DNA of 64,000 nt from Hyphomicrobiales bacterium (GTDB lineage: Bacteria > Pseudomonadota > Alphaproteobacteria > Rhizobiales > Rhizobiaceae): positions 1-64,000 of the forward strand of contig UBXM01000044.1 in NCBI GenBank assembly GCA_900469445.1, given 5' to 3'. The position numbers and the translations under genes were made by a program. The notes beneath the pieces were generated by a model. The model saw only the letters and a program-made list of their open reading frames with translations, searched no databases and was not told the DNA's origin. This document shows, piece after piece, positions 35,037 to 44,400 of the stretch (within the stretch, counting starts at the first letter, position 1; each line of letters opens with the position of its first letter).

Positions 35037-35163
35037 ATCGTCCTCCCGTTTGTTGCGATGAGGACGCTAGGCGATAATGCAGGGCTGCACCACGAAATCA
35101 ACGCAATCGAAGATTGCTGTTCTTTGTGGGGTTGGTTGTGTTCTGGAGCGTTGAGCGGCTATC

Positions 35164-36549
35164 TCAGCCGCCCGACCAGAAGCGGTCGTGATCGAAGTCT
35201 TCGGCGATCGAGAGCGGCAGCGGGCTCGTGCGCGACGGCTCGGCCGTCGGGTCCGTCAGGGTTCGGCCGATAACGACCGGCGCTGCCATGCCGGTATCGT
35301 TGCCGGGGGCGGCGAGCGCCCATGAAAGAAGCGTGTCCTCGCCGTCGAATTCATCCTCGATATCGAGATCCGGCCCGGTGATCGGCAGGGCTGCGATCGA
35401 GCCTTCGGGCGTGCGCAGCAGCTTCATGCCATCCGGAGGGGAAAGTGCTGCGAGGGTGCTGAAGGCCTGTGTGCCTTTGGGCGCCGAGGCCGGCAAGGGA
35501 CGTGCCGCGACAACGGGTGCAAGCTGCGGTGCCGGCGCAAGCGATGCTGTCTGCACCGGATCGATCGTGGTCGTCTTGGCAGGCCGCAGGATCGGCAGCG
35601 GCGCGGCAAGGGCGGCGAGATCGGCAAATTCCGGATCGCTCTTCCTGTTTGCAGCGCTGGTTATGACCTTGGGGCTTGTCTGTTCCGCAAGGGCTTCTGC
35701 CGCGCGGCTCTTCGGCGTCGGCAGCATGGCGGTCAGCAGGCCGCTGCCGCCACGTTTTGCGCTGCCGCTGTCGTCGTCATCGTCCGGCGCGGTGCTGGCG
35801 ATCTGGATCGACTTCGATCCGACACGGCGCTTGTAGTCGGCGACCGCCTGATCATAGCCGGGAAGCGGCCGGCCGTCTGCGGGCACGTGCATCGTTCTGC
35901 CATTCGGGAATATGCGCGCCAGCTCCTTGCGCGACATGCGCGGCCAGGCGCGTACATTGCCGACATCGAGATGCACGAAGGGAGAGCCGGAGGTCGGATA
36001 GAAGCCGACGCCGCCGACCTGCGCCTGCATGGCGAGCCGGCGCAGCGTCGAGATCTTGACGCCTGGGATATAGAAATCCATTGCCTTGCCGAGCGTGTGC
36101 TGGCTTTTCTTGGCGACGCCGGAAGAGCGTGAGCGGCCGCGCAGCATGCTGTTGGTGGCCGGTGAACGATAAGCGGAAACGACCCGGATGTAATCCGTGG
36201 CGCCACTGCGCTGATAGACCTCCCAGACCAGATCGAGCAGGCGGGGGTCCATGCGCGTCGACTGGTTCTTGCGCCAGTCGCGAAGCAGCCGGTTGGCCTG
36301 CGCGAGGCCCTTCTGGTCGAACTTGCCGTTGCGCTTGTAGGTAATCGCCGCCCGCTCGCCTGTATGGGTGAAATGCAGTTTCAGCGTCCGGTCTTCGGCG
36401 AATGCCATGGCGGCGGTTCCGGCAAATGCCGAAAGCGCCAGAACGGCTGCGCAGGACGTCTTTGCCATGGTGCATGCCGTTGCTGCGGCAAGGCTCAGAA
36501 GGCTGCGCATGGCGCCGGTCACAGGAGCATTCGACTGGGGCTGGAACAC
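35164..36549 (-). CDS. DUF882 (M15-like peptidase) envelope protein
   Basis: The product is 461 residues if the GTG at 36549 is used; ATGs at 36510 and 36468 are alternatives, and all leave a signal-like helix. The DUF882 domain (about 50-225) has SQHTLGKAMDFYI and FVHLDVGNVRAW, the zinc-site pattern HxxxxAxD...H of M15/YcbK peptidases acting on peptidoglycan peptides. A long Pro/Ala-rich tail of low complexity follows. The start is uncertain. Confidence 0.83.
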   Translation of the reverse strand: MFQPQSNAPVTGAMRSLLSLAAATACTMAKTSCAAVLALSAFAGTAAMAFAEDRTLKLHFTHTGERAAITYKRNGKFDQKGLAQANRLLRDWRKNQSTRMDPRLLDLVWEVYQRSGATDYIRVVSAYRSPATNSMLRGRSRSSGVAKKSQHTLGKAMDFYIPGVKISTLRRLAMQAQVGGVGFYPTSGSPFVHLDVGNVRAWPRMSRKELARIFPNGRTMHVPADGRPLPGYDQAVADYKRRVGSKSIQIASTAPDDDDDSGSAKRGGSGLLTAMLPTPKSRAAEALAEQTSPKVITSAANRKSDPEFADLAALAAPLPILRPAKTTTIDPVQTASLAPAPQLAPVVAARPLPASAPKGTQAFSTLAALSPPDGMKLLRTPEGSIAALPITGPDLDIEDEFDGEDTLLSWALAAPGNDTGMAAPVVIGRTLTDPTAEPSRTSPLPLSIAEDFDHDRFWSGG

Positions 36550-36892
36550 GACAGAACTCGCTTTACGCCAAGATCACTAAAACCGGGAAGAACAAGACAG
36601 GCCCGGCAACGAAGCCGCGATTATGGTCAATGAAAAGCTAATAGGAGGTTGACGAAATATTAGTCGTCCCGTTTCGACACGCTTTCGTGAAGTGCAGGCG
36701 GTATCCGCAGCTCTCCATATGCTGGTTTCGCGATCGAAAAAAGCTGATCCCGTCTTGTGGATTTTCGCGAGGAAGTCGGGCAGGTTCACCAATCACAGGC
36801 TGCGGCGTGCTGGATCTGATTGCCCGGCGCGCTATCTGTCGAAGCGAACCACAGGCGGACGGTTCAGGCATTTTGATCGGTGGGGGTTCAGG
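36550..36892. other. Intergenic region between divergent genes
   Basis: These 343 bp separate the divergent DUF882 and alpha/beta-hydrolase genes. A TTGACG (36649-36654) follows AGGAGG, but no matching -10 box is seen. In-frame codons upstream of 36893 look non-coding. Promoters for both genes should lie here. Confidence 0.4.
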
Positions 36893-38527
36893 TTGATTTT
36901 ACGATTTTTGGCATCGCTGAGCGCCACCGGCGTGCTGCTTGCGCTTCTGTTTTTTGCAGCCTCGCTGACGCCGAGCCTCATGCCCCGGTCCTGGCTCATC
37001 CAGGGTGTGCTGTCGGGTGCCTGCGCCGCCGCCGGTTATGCGATCGGCGTCTTCATCGGTTGGCTCTGGCGCTATCTGGAGCTCCCCTGGTTCTCGAAAC
37101 ATGCCGCCGCCTTGCGGGCCACAACGCTTCTGTTTGCCATCATCGTCTCCTGTGTGTTTCTGTGGCATGCGGTGGCATGGCAGAATTCGATCCGCACGCT
37201 CTGGCAGATGGAGCCGCAGGAAAGCAGCGATCCATTCCGCCTGGCAGCCATTGCCGGCATCACCTTCGCCGTGTTGCTGGCGCTCGGCTGGCTGTTCCAG
37301 CTGGCTGCGAGCCGGTTCTCCAATTGGCTCGATGCGATCATGCCGCGCCGGGTTTCCAACGTTGTCGGCCTGACACTGGCGATCGCGGTGTTCTGGCTGG
37401 TCGGTCAGGGACTGCTGGTCAAATGGGCGCTCGATGCGACCGATGTTTCGTTCCAGAAGGCCGATGCGCTCATCGAGCCGGACGAGACGCCGCCGACAAG
37501 TCCGGCCATGACCGGCGGGCCGGGGTCGCTGGTCGGCTGGGATACGCTTGGAAGGCAGGGCAGGGCTTTCGTCTCAAGCGGCCCGAAAGCCGCCGCCATC
37601 GGCGATTTCTGGAACAGATCCGTCCTTGATCCGGTGCGTGTCTATGTCGGGCTGAACAGCGCCGAAACCGTCGATGAAAGAGCGGCTCTCGCCCTGAAGG
37701 AGCTTCAACGGCAGGGTGGTTTTGAACGCTCGCTGCTGGTCGTTGTCGTGCCGACGGGCACCGGCTGGGTCGATCCGGCCGCCATGGATACGCTCGAATA
37801 TCTGCATGATGGCGATGTCGCGAGTGTCGCCCTGCAATATTCCTATCTGTCGAGCTGGCTTTCGCTTCTGGTCGAACCGGAGAACGGGCAGGAGACTGCA
37901 AGGGCGCTGTTTCAGGCGATCTACAATCACTGGAAAACCCTGCCCAAGGATCGGCGTCCGCGCCTTTACCTGCATGGCCTCAGCCTCGGCGCGTTGAATT
38001 CGCAGCTCTCCACCGACATCTATGATGTTGTGGCCGATCCTTTCCACGGTGCGCTGTGGAGCGGCCCGCCCTTCCGAAGTGCCAGATGGAATGCGATCAC
38101 CGCGATGCGCGCGCCGGGATCGCCTGCCTGGCTGCCGAAATTTCGCGACGGATCGGTCGTGCGCTTCGCCAACCAGGTGGATACCGCATCCGGCGACTTC
38201 GCACCCTGGGGCCCGATCCGCATGATCTATCTGCAATATGCGAGCGATCCCGTCACCTTCTTCGATCCGTCCGCGTTCTTCCGTGAGCCCGAATGGCTGA
38301 GAGGCGAGCGCGGACCGGATGTCTCGCAAAGCTTCACCTGGATCCCGGTCGTGACCGGTCTCCAGCTCGCGGTCGACATGGCGATCGCCACGAGCTCGCC
38401 GGTCGGCCACGGCCATGTCTATGCTCCCGAACACTATATCGATGCCTGGATCCCGCTGACCGATCCCGCGATCTCGGCCGATGACGTCAGCCGCCTCAAG
38501 CAACATTTAAGGTCGATCGCCGATTGA
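36893..38527 (+). CDS. Membrane-anchored alpha/beta hydrolase
   Basis: The product is 544 residues from a TTG at 36893 with GGGGG upstream. About four to five N-terminal helices, including TPSLMPRSWLIQGVLSG, form the membrane part (about 1-190). A C-terminal alpha/beta-hydrolase domain has the nucleophile motif HGLSLGAL. This matches the two-part 'alpha/beta-hydrolase family' with its own N-terminal domain. The substrate is unknown. An ATG at 36692 would add 67 residues that lack family similarity. Confidence 0.78.
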   Translation: MILRFLASLSATGVLLALLFFAASLTPSLMPRSWLIQGVLSGACAAAGYAIGVFIGWLWRYLELPWFSKHAAALRATTLLFAIIVSCVFLWHAVAWQNSIRTLWQMEPQESSDPFRLAAIAGITFAVLLALGWLFQLAASRFSNWLDAIMPRRVSNVVGLTLAIAVFWLVGQGLLVKWALDATDVSFQKADALIEPDETPPTSPAMTGGPGSLVGWDTLGRQGRAFVSSGPKAAAIGDFWNRSVLDPVRVYVGLNSAETVDERAALALKELQRQGGFERSLLVVVVPTGTGWVDPAAMDTLEYLHDGDVASVALQYSYLSSWLSLLVEPENGQETARALFQAIYNHWKTLPKDRRPRLYLHGLSLGALNSQLSTDIYDVVADPFHGALWSGPPFRSARWNAITAMRAPGSPAWLPKFRDGSVVRFANQVDTASGDFAPWGPIRMIYLQYASDPVTFFDPSAFFREPEWLRGERGPDVSQSFTWIPVVTGLQLAVDMAIATSSPVGHGHVYAPEHYIDAWIPLTDPAISADDVSRLKQHLRSIAD

Positions 38528-38820
38528 TCCGGCATGTGCCGCAACGAAAGATGTTCGGTATTGTAAACACACTGTCCATCTTGTCGTGGATGGCAGGCTA
38601 TCTGCGTTCGGCAGCAACAGAGACGAAGCCGTATTTCGTTGTTTTTGCTCGATTTAATTCCTTTGCCTGCAATGATCGGCCTCAAGGAACTATTCGCCCG
38701 CCGCCGCATGTTGTCCGGTAACGGTTTCGTTGACTGCGCCCAAAAGCCTTGCCTTGGATTGTCAGCCGGCCGATATCCGCGTGGTAGTTTTTCCATTGAT
38801 CAACTTGGAAGTGACAGAAC

Positions 38821-39912
38821 ATGACCAAACGAATTTTTGCCTCCCCCGGCCGTTATATTCAGGGAAGCGGCGTGATTGCCGAACTGGGCGATTACCTTTC
38901 CGAAATGGGCACCAAGGCCCTCTTGGTTTCCGACGATATCGTCTGGGGCCTGATCGGCACGAAAGTCGAATCCGCCGTCTCCGGCAAGATCGAATTCGCC
39001 CGCGAAAAATTCAGCGGTGAAGCCTCCACCAACGAGATCAACCGTCTCGTCGAAGTGGCAAAAAAGAACGGTTCCAACCTCGTCGTCGGCATCGGCGGCG
39101 GCAAGACGCTCGATACGGTCAAGGCCGTGGCCGACGAGCTGAAGACCCCCGTCATCATCGTGCCGACCATTGCTTCCACCGACGCGCCCTGCAGCGCGCT
39201 CTCCGTCATCTATTCCGATGACGGCGTCTTCGAAAAATACCGCTTCTACGCCAAGAACCCCGATCTGGTTCTGGTCGATACCTGGATCTGCGCCCAGGCG
39301 CCGGTCCGCCTCTTCGCCTCCGGCATCGCCGATGGTCTTGCTACTTACGTCGAGGCGCTCGCCGTCCAGCGCTCCAATTCCAAAACCATGGTCGGCGGCT
39401 CCGCCACCATCGCCGGCATGGCGATTGCCGAAGCCTGCGAAAAGACGCTGCTCACCTACGGTATCAGCGCCTATCAGGCCGTCGAAAAGAAGCTGGTAAC
39501 CCCCGCCGTCGAAGCGGTTGTCGAGGCAGCAACGCTTCTCTCCGGCCTCGGTTTCGAAAACGGCGGTCTCGCCGCAGCCCACGCCATCCATAACGGCTTC
39601 ACCGCGCTTCATGGCGATATCCACCACCTGACCCACGGCGAAAAGGTCGCCTACGGCACGCTCGCCCACATGATCCTCGAACAGCGCGAAGACGACGAGA
39701 TCGCCGGCTATATCGACTTCTACCGCTCGATCAAAATGCCGGTGACGCTCGCCGAACTGCATCTGGAAGGCGTGTCCCGCGAAGACCTGATCAAGGTCGG
39801 CAAACTCGCCAACAGCAAGGACGACACGCTGCAGAACCTGCGCAACGATTTCACGGCGGAAGAAGTGGCGGACGCTATCTTTGCGGTGGATGCGCTGGCG
39901 AAGGTTGTTTGA
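38821..39912 (+). CDS. gldA: Glycerol dehydrogenase
   Basis: The 363-residue iron/zinc-type polyol dehydrogenase has NAD-binding GIGGGKTLD (90-98) and the metal ligands Asp171 (GIADG), His254 (AAAHAIH) and His272 (LTHGEK), as in known GldA. It oxidises glycerol to dihydroxyacetone. Translation starts at MTKRIFASPGRYIQG. The 293 bp upstream contain no gene and should hold the promoter. Confidence 0.95.
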   Translation: MTKRIFASPGRYIQGSGVIAELGDYLSEMGTKALLVSDDIVWGLIGTKVESAVSGKIEFAREKFSGEASTNEINRLVEVAKKNGSNLVVGIGGGKTLDTVKAVADELKTPVIIVPTIASTDAPCSALSVIYSDDGVFEKYRFYAKNPDLVLVDTWICAQAPVRLFASGIADGLATYVEALAVQRSNSKTMVGGSATIAGMAIAEACEKTLLTYGISAYQAVEKKLVTPAVEAVVEAATLLSGLGFENGGLAAAHAIHNGFTALHGDIHHLTHGEKVAYGTLAHMILEQREDDEIAGYIDFYRSIKMPVTLAELHLEGVSREDLIKVGKLANSKDDTLQNLRNDFTAEEVADAIFAVDALAKVV

Positions 39913-39923
39913 TTGATGACTGC

Positions 39924-39950
39924 GCCGGGCATCTTGTGGTGCCCGGCTTC
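39924..39950 (+). terminator. Terminator after gldA
   Basis: Eight perfect pairs, GCCGGGCA (39924-39931) with TGCCCGGC (39940-39947), have an 8-nt loop and a weak TTC tail. It lies between gldA and a convergent HTH gene. Confidence 0.6.
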
Positions 39951-39984
39951 TCCTGCCGCTCGCTGCCCTCTGGTGAGCAGGCGA

Positions 39985-40311
39985 CTAAGCCACCAGCGCC
40001 TTGGCCGTCCCTTCGGGATCTACGGCGATCACCTTGAGATAGGCACGCGCCGGCTGATCCGGTTCCGAACGCCCCTGTTCCCAGTCACGCAAGGTACCGA
40101 GCGGGATCCTGTAGCGGGCTGAAAATTCTTCCTGAGTAAGCCCCAGCGCCCGACGAATGACCTTCACCCGCGGCATGCGAGCCGCAGAGCGCATCTGCTC
40201 CTCCGTCATCGGCGGATTGTCGGGATCCGAAAGCGCATTGGCTTCCGCTTCCTCGTCGGTCATGGCGTCGAGGTGGGGCCAGTCGGTTTGAAGTTGTCTC
40301 TTTTCCGCCAT
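39985..40311 (-). CDS. XRE-family HTH protein, antitoxin-like
   Basis: The 108-residue product has an N-terminal acidic region, then the helix-turn-helix RRALGLTQEEFSARYRIPLGTLRDWEQGR (helix positions about 53-80). This family is often the second gene of a BrnT/BrnA-like or HigBA pair. Here no toxin gene lies next to it, so it is called an orphan antitoxin or regulator. GGAG lies upstream of the ATG. Confidence 0.78.
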   Translation of the reverse strand: MAEKRQLQTDWPHLDAMTDEEAEANALSDPDNPPMTEEQMRSAARMPRVKVIRRALGLTQEEFSARYRIPLGTLRDWEQGRSEPDQPARAYLKVIAVDPEGTAKALVA

Positions 40312-40367
40312 GATAACGCTCCGAGGGAGCTTTCGGAGTAATCGAGGACAATTTATTCATTTCGCGC

Positions 40368-40409
40368 AGCGTTGTCTTGCCTTGTCTAAGGGCAAGGCAA
40401 GACAACGCT
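40368..40409. repeat. 17-bp perfect inverted repeat
   Basis: AGCGTTGTCTTGCCTTG (40368-40384) pairs with its complement at 40393-40409 over an 8-nt loop. The right arm touches the stop codon of the beta-flower gene. No U tract follows on either strand. It may be a processing or stability structure, or the remnant of an inserted element. Confidence 0.85.
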
Positions 40410-40711
40410 TAGATATCGCGAGCGCCTAACGGCAAAGGGCGATATCCTGCGTACCCAGGATAACCGGGGTAACCGGGATATCCGGGGTAACCAGGATATC
40501 CAGGATACCCTCTATAGGGTCGGTACATATGTGCGATTCGGTTACCACTCACTACTGTTCCCAAATATTTGCCTGTCGTATCGACCGCATCATCGTCACC
40601 CCACGGAAACCATCCAATCCATTTCCCATTTTTATCAAACAGGTAACGGTCGGTTGAGTTTCGCCTGAAAGCTATCCACTCGCCACGCGAATTAAAGAAA
40701 TGTTGTGTCAT
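40409..40711 (-). CDS. 4-fold beta flower protein with GYP repeat tail
   Basis: The 100-residue product has an N-terminal part FFNSRGEWIAFRRN, DRYLFDKNGKWIGWFPWGDDD and VDTTGKYLGTVV, resembling the 4-fold beta flower domain. The C-terminal tail is six or seven GYP units. The tail is encoded by a 9-bp DNA repeat (40452-40505). The function is unknown. GAGGAATCG precedes the ATG. Confidence 0.75.
   Translation of the reverse strand: MTQHFFNSRGEWIAFRRNSTDRYLFDKNGKWIGWFPWGDDDAVDTTGKYLGTVVSGNRIAHMYRPYRGYPGYPGYPGYPGYPGYPGYAGYRPLPLGARDI
40452..40505. repeat. Six 9-bp tandem repeats inside the beta-flower gene
   Basis: Six units of pattern TAWCCRGGR run in frame, each encoding Pro-Gly-Tyr on the minus strand. 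Copy number could change by slippage without breaking the frame. Confidence 0.9.
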
Positions 40712-40741
40712 TTCGATTCCTCACATTTTCAGAAAAGCGAA

Positions 40742-40769
40742 AGAGGGCCAGTCAGATGACTGGCCCTCC
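40742..40769 (-). terminator. Terminator of the small 53-residue gene
   Basis: GAGGGCCAGTCA and TGACTGGCCCTC (40744-40755 with 40758-40769) pair perfectly. On the minus strand TTTCGCTTTT follows. It lies just downstream of the small gene and upstream of the beta-flower gene. Confidence 0.8.
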
Positions 40770-40773
40770 TTGA

Positions 40774-40935
40774 TTACGCGAGTTGAATGAGCTGCCAAGT
40801 TACGGCATTGCCACCGTAAGGTGGCATGCGATTGCCCTTAGCTATCGGCGCGGTTGTTGAATGTGCGCCAACGACTTTCCAGACACCGCTTTCGGGGCAC
40901 GTTTCGCCCGTGCGTGCAGTACGTCCAACGGTCAT
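40774..40935 (-). CDS. Small 53-residue protein (TGET/PPY type)
   Basis: The product is MTVGRTARTGETCPESGVWK..., 53 residues. AGGAGAGG sits 7-8 nt before the ATG, and a terminator follows. The pattern RTGETCPESGVW, then IAKGNRMPPYGGNAVTW resembles short bacterial proteins of unknown function with a Gly-rich middle and aromatic C-terminus. No function can be assigned. Confidence 0.65.
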   Translation of the reverse strand: MTVGRTARTGETCPESGVWKVVGAHSTTAPIAKGNRMPPYGGNAVTWQLIQLA

Positions 40936-41013
40936 GCGTCCTCTCCTTTCTCCTGCAACACTGCTGTCATTCGCTTGCGCGACCTTGACAACCGTTGATC
41001 GGAAGAACAGCAT

Positions 41014-41107
41014 GTCCACGCTTTACCAAAGCACGGGACGACAGGGCGGCAGGTGCTCCCTGGCTGTTCCAAGAGGCGACGTGATGTAGGAGTCACGTCG
41101 CCTTTTT
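41014..41107 (+). ncRNA. Possible small RNA ending in an orphan terminator
   Basis: A perfect 11-bp stem (41074-41084 with 41093-41103) followed by TTTT is a Rho-independent terminator on the plus strand. No plus-strand gene lies upstream, and the only nearby gene (40774-40935) is on the other strand. A perfect -35-like TTGACA is at 40985-40990, but no good -10 follows at the right distance, so the promoter is uncertain. Confidence 0.45.
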
Positions 41108-41148
41108 GTTATGCTTGTACGTTAACTCTGCTTTGTCTAGCGTTCCGT

Positions 41149-41324
41149 TTATCCACGTTATCCACTGCGTGTATTGACCTGATATCTAGAATCGGTGCAT
41201 CAAAGGCGCCTATCCAAGATCATGTGTCTGCGTGCTGACCTGCATGCTATATCTTGTGGATATCTCTTTTCAACCGTTATTTCTCTTTGTTGTGGAAAAC
41301 CGAGTTTTCAACAGGTTTTCCACT
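41149..41324. promoter_or_regulatory. Cluster of DnaA-box-like sequences
   Basis: TTATCCACG and TTATCCACT lie back to back at 41149-41166. Three more sites one or two mismatches from TTATCCACA are at 41255-41263 (reverse), 41291-41299 (reverse) and 41316-41324. The last two form a 10-bp inverted repeat GTGGAAAACC/GGTTTTCCAC. The stretch 41109-41400 has no gene and is AT-richer than its flanks. A DnaA binding region is an inference. Confidence 0.5.
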
Positions 41325-41400
41325 GTCTCGTTTAGCGCGCGACCAGATTAAACCGACTGATAAGCACTTGGTTTTCTTGATAGTGATTCTACGCAAAGTA

Positions 41401-41425
41401 AAAGGCCCGGTTTTACCGGGCCTTT
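41401..41425. terminator. Terminator after nrdJ
   Basis: AAAGGCCCGG and CCGGGCCTTT (41401-41410 with 41416-41425) are perfect and symmetrical, with a TTTTA loop. On the minus strand it ends in TTTTAC and serves nrdJ. Confidence 0.88.
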
Positions 41426-41442
41426 GTATTTAGATCATTCAA

Positions 41443-44400
41443 TCAAGAGCAACCGCTCGTCGCACCACAAGTGTCGCACTTCTCGCACGTGCCATTCCGC
41501 ACCATCGTAAAATTCTGGCACTCGGAGCACATGTTGCCCGTATAACCCTGCATGATGGACTTCATGCGGCGATCGGCTTCGACCTTTTTGGCTTCCGACT
41601 TGGCGGCAGCGGCGTCGGCTTCGGCCTTGTCGGAGAAGAGCGCGGTTGCGACCTGCTTTTCTTCCGACACGACGTCGTTGACCACGTCCTCGGCAATCTC
41701 CTCGGCCAGTTCCTTGGCGCGCTCCTCGTAATCACGCTTGAAGGCGACGATTTCCGAGGTCGAGATGGCGACTGCCGGCTCGAGCTTGCGGGCCGTGTTG
41801 CCGGCAATCGAGGTGACGCTGGCCGAAGCGCGGGCAGGGGCGGCGGTCGCCGAACCCTTGGCTTCCGAACCACCGGCAGCCTGGCCGCCCTGGATCAGGG
41901 TCGGCTTGTAACCGCGGGTCCAGCCGGTCGAAACGAGCTGCGTCTTGCCTTCCTTGATGCCCTTGCCGAGCGCCGTGTTGGAGAAGTCAGACGTGTCGAC
42001 ATGCGCAAGGTCGTGACGGCCGAGATAGGAAACGGCGAGTTCGCGGAACACGTAGTCGAGGATCGACGTGGCGTTCTTGATCGCGTCATTGCCCGTCACG
42101 ATGCCGGCCGGCTCGAACTTGGTGAAGGTGAAGGCTTCGACATATTCTTCCAGCGGCACGCCGTACTGGAGACCCAGCGAGATGGCGATGGCAAAGTTGT
42201 TCATCATTGCGCGGAAGGCAGCGCCTTCCTTGTGCATGTCGATGAAGATTTCGCCGATGCGGCCATCGCCGAATTCGCCGGTGCGCAGATAGACCTTGTG
42301 TCCGCCGACATTGGCCTTCTGGGTGTAACCCTGACGGCGGTTCGGCAGCTTTTCGCGCTCGCGGGTAACGCGCTCGATGACGCGTTCCACGATCTTTTCG
42401 GTGATCTGCACGGCCTGGGCGGCGGTCGGAGCCTGTACCAGTTCCTCGATCGCGTCTTCCGCATCGTCCTCGTCGATAAGCGAGGCATTGAGCGGCTGCG
42501 ACAGCTTGGAACCGTCACGGTAAAGCGCGTTGGCCTTGAGAGCCAGCTTCCAGGACAGCATGTAGGCGGCGCCGCAATCCTCGACGGTTGCCTCGTTCGG
42601 CATGTTGATCGTCTTGGAGATCGCACCCGAGATGAACGGCTGGGCAGCAGCCATCATGCGGATATGGGATTCGACCGAGAGATAACGCTTGCCGATCTTG
42701 CCGCAGGGATTGGCGCAATCGAAGACGGCGAGATGCTCGTCCTTGAGGAAAGGCGCACCTTCGAGCGTCATCGCACCGCAGACGTGAACGTTGGCGGCCT
42801 CGATGTCCTTCTTCGAGAAACCGACATGCTCGAGCAGGTTGAAGCTCATGTCAGCGAGCTGCTCGTCGGTGACCTTGAGGGTTTCCTTGAGGAAGTCCGC
42901 GCCGAGCGTCCACTGGTTGAAGACGAACTTGATGTCGAACGCGGCCTTGGTCGCGTCGTTGATCGCGGCAATCTTCTCGTCGGAAAAACCCTTGGCCTTC
43001 AGCGTGCCGGGGTTGATGCCGGGAGCCTGGTTCAGGTTGCCGTGGCCGACAGCGTAAGCTTCGATCTCGGCGATCTGGCTTTCCGAATAACCGAGCGAAC
43101 GCAGCGCGTCCGGAACGGCGCGGTTGATGATCTTGAAGTAACCGCCACCGGCGAGCTTCTTGAACTTGACCAGTGCGAAGTCGGGCTCGATGCCGGTCGT
43201 GTCGCAGTCCATGACGAGGCCGATCGTGCCGGTCGGCGCGATAACGGTCGTCTGGGCGTTGCGGTAGCCGTGCTTTTCACCGAGTTCGAGCGCCTTGTCC
43301 CATGCGGCCTTGGCATGAATGGCCAGCGTCTGGTCCGGGTTTTCGTCGTGATAGAGCGGAACCGGGTCGACCGAAAGCTGCTCGTAACCGGTCGTCTCGC
43401 CGTAAGCTGCGCGGCGATGGTTGCGCATGACGCGCAGCATGCTTTCGCGGTTCGGCGCGAAGTTCGGGAACGGACCAAGCTCGCTGGCGATTTCAGCAGA
43501 TGTCGCATAGGCGATACCGGTCATGATCGCGGTCAGCGAACCGGCAATCGCACGGCCTTCCTTCGAGTCGTACGGAATGCCCGACGACATCAGGAAACCG
43601 CCGATATTGGCGTAGCCGAGACCGAGCGTACGGTACTGGTAGGAGAGTTCGGCAATTTCCTTCGACGGGAACTGCGCCATCATCACCGATACTTCGAGAA
43701 CGACGGTCCACAGGCGAACGGCATGTTCGTAATCGGCGATCGCAATGTTCTTCGTTGCCTTGTCCTTGAACTGGAGAAGGTTGAGCGAAGCAAGGTTGCA
43801 GGCCGTGTCGTCGAGGAACATGTATTCCGAGCACGGGTTGGAGCCGCGGATCGGGCCACCGGCCGGCGACGTGTGCCAGTCGTTCATCGTCGTGTTGAAG
43901 TGGATGCCCGGGTCGGCCGATGCCCATGCGGCGTAAGAGATCTGTTCCCACAAATCCTTGGCCTTGAGCGTCTTCATCACCTTGCCGTCCTTGCGGGCGG
44001 TCAGGTTCCACTCGCCGTCGTTTTCGACGGCACGAAGGAAGTCGTCCTTCAGCGAGACGGAGTTGTTGGAGTTCTGGCCCGAAACGGTGAGGTAGGCTTC
44101 CGAATCCCAGTCGGTGTCATAGGTCTTGAATTCAAGATCCTTGTAACCCTGCTGGGCAAACTGGATGACGCGCTTGACGTAGTTTTCCGGAACCAGGTCC
44201 TTCTTGGCAGCGCGGATTTCGCGCTTCAGGGCCGGGTTCTTCGTCGGGTCGAAGCAATCGTCCTCAGAGCCTTCGCAATTGACGCAGGCCTTCATGATCG
44301 CCTTCAGGTGCTTGGCGACGATCTTCGAACCGGTGACGAGGGCAGCAACCTTCTGCTCTTCCTTGACCTTCCAGTTGATGTATTCCTCGATATCCGGATG

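Noticed and set aside
36692..36892. N-terminal extension of the alpha/beta hydrolase from an upstream ATG
   Set aside because: The 67 added residues lack family similarity and precede the first membrane helix; a TTG with a purine-rich site fits the family start.
40452..40505. Possible CRISPR array
   Set aside because: Units are only 9 bp, contiguous and in frame within a coding gene, with no spacers.
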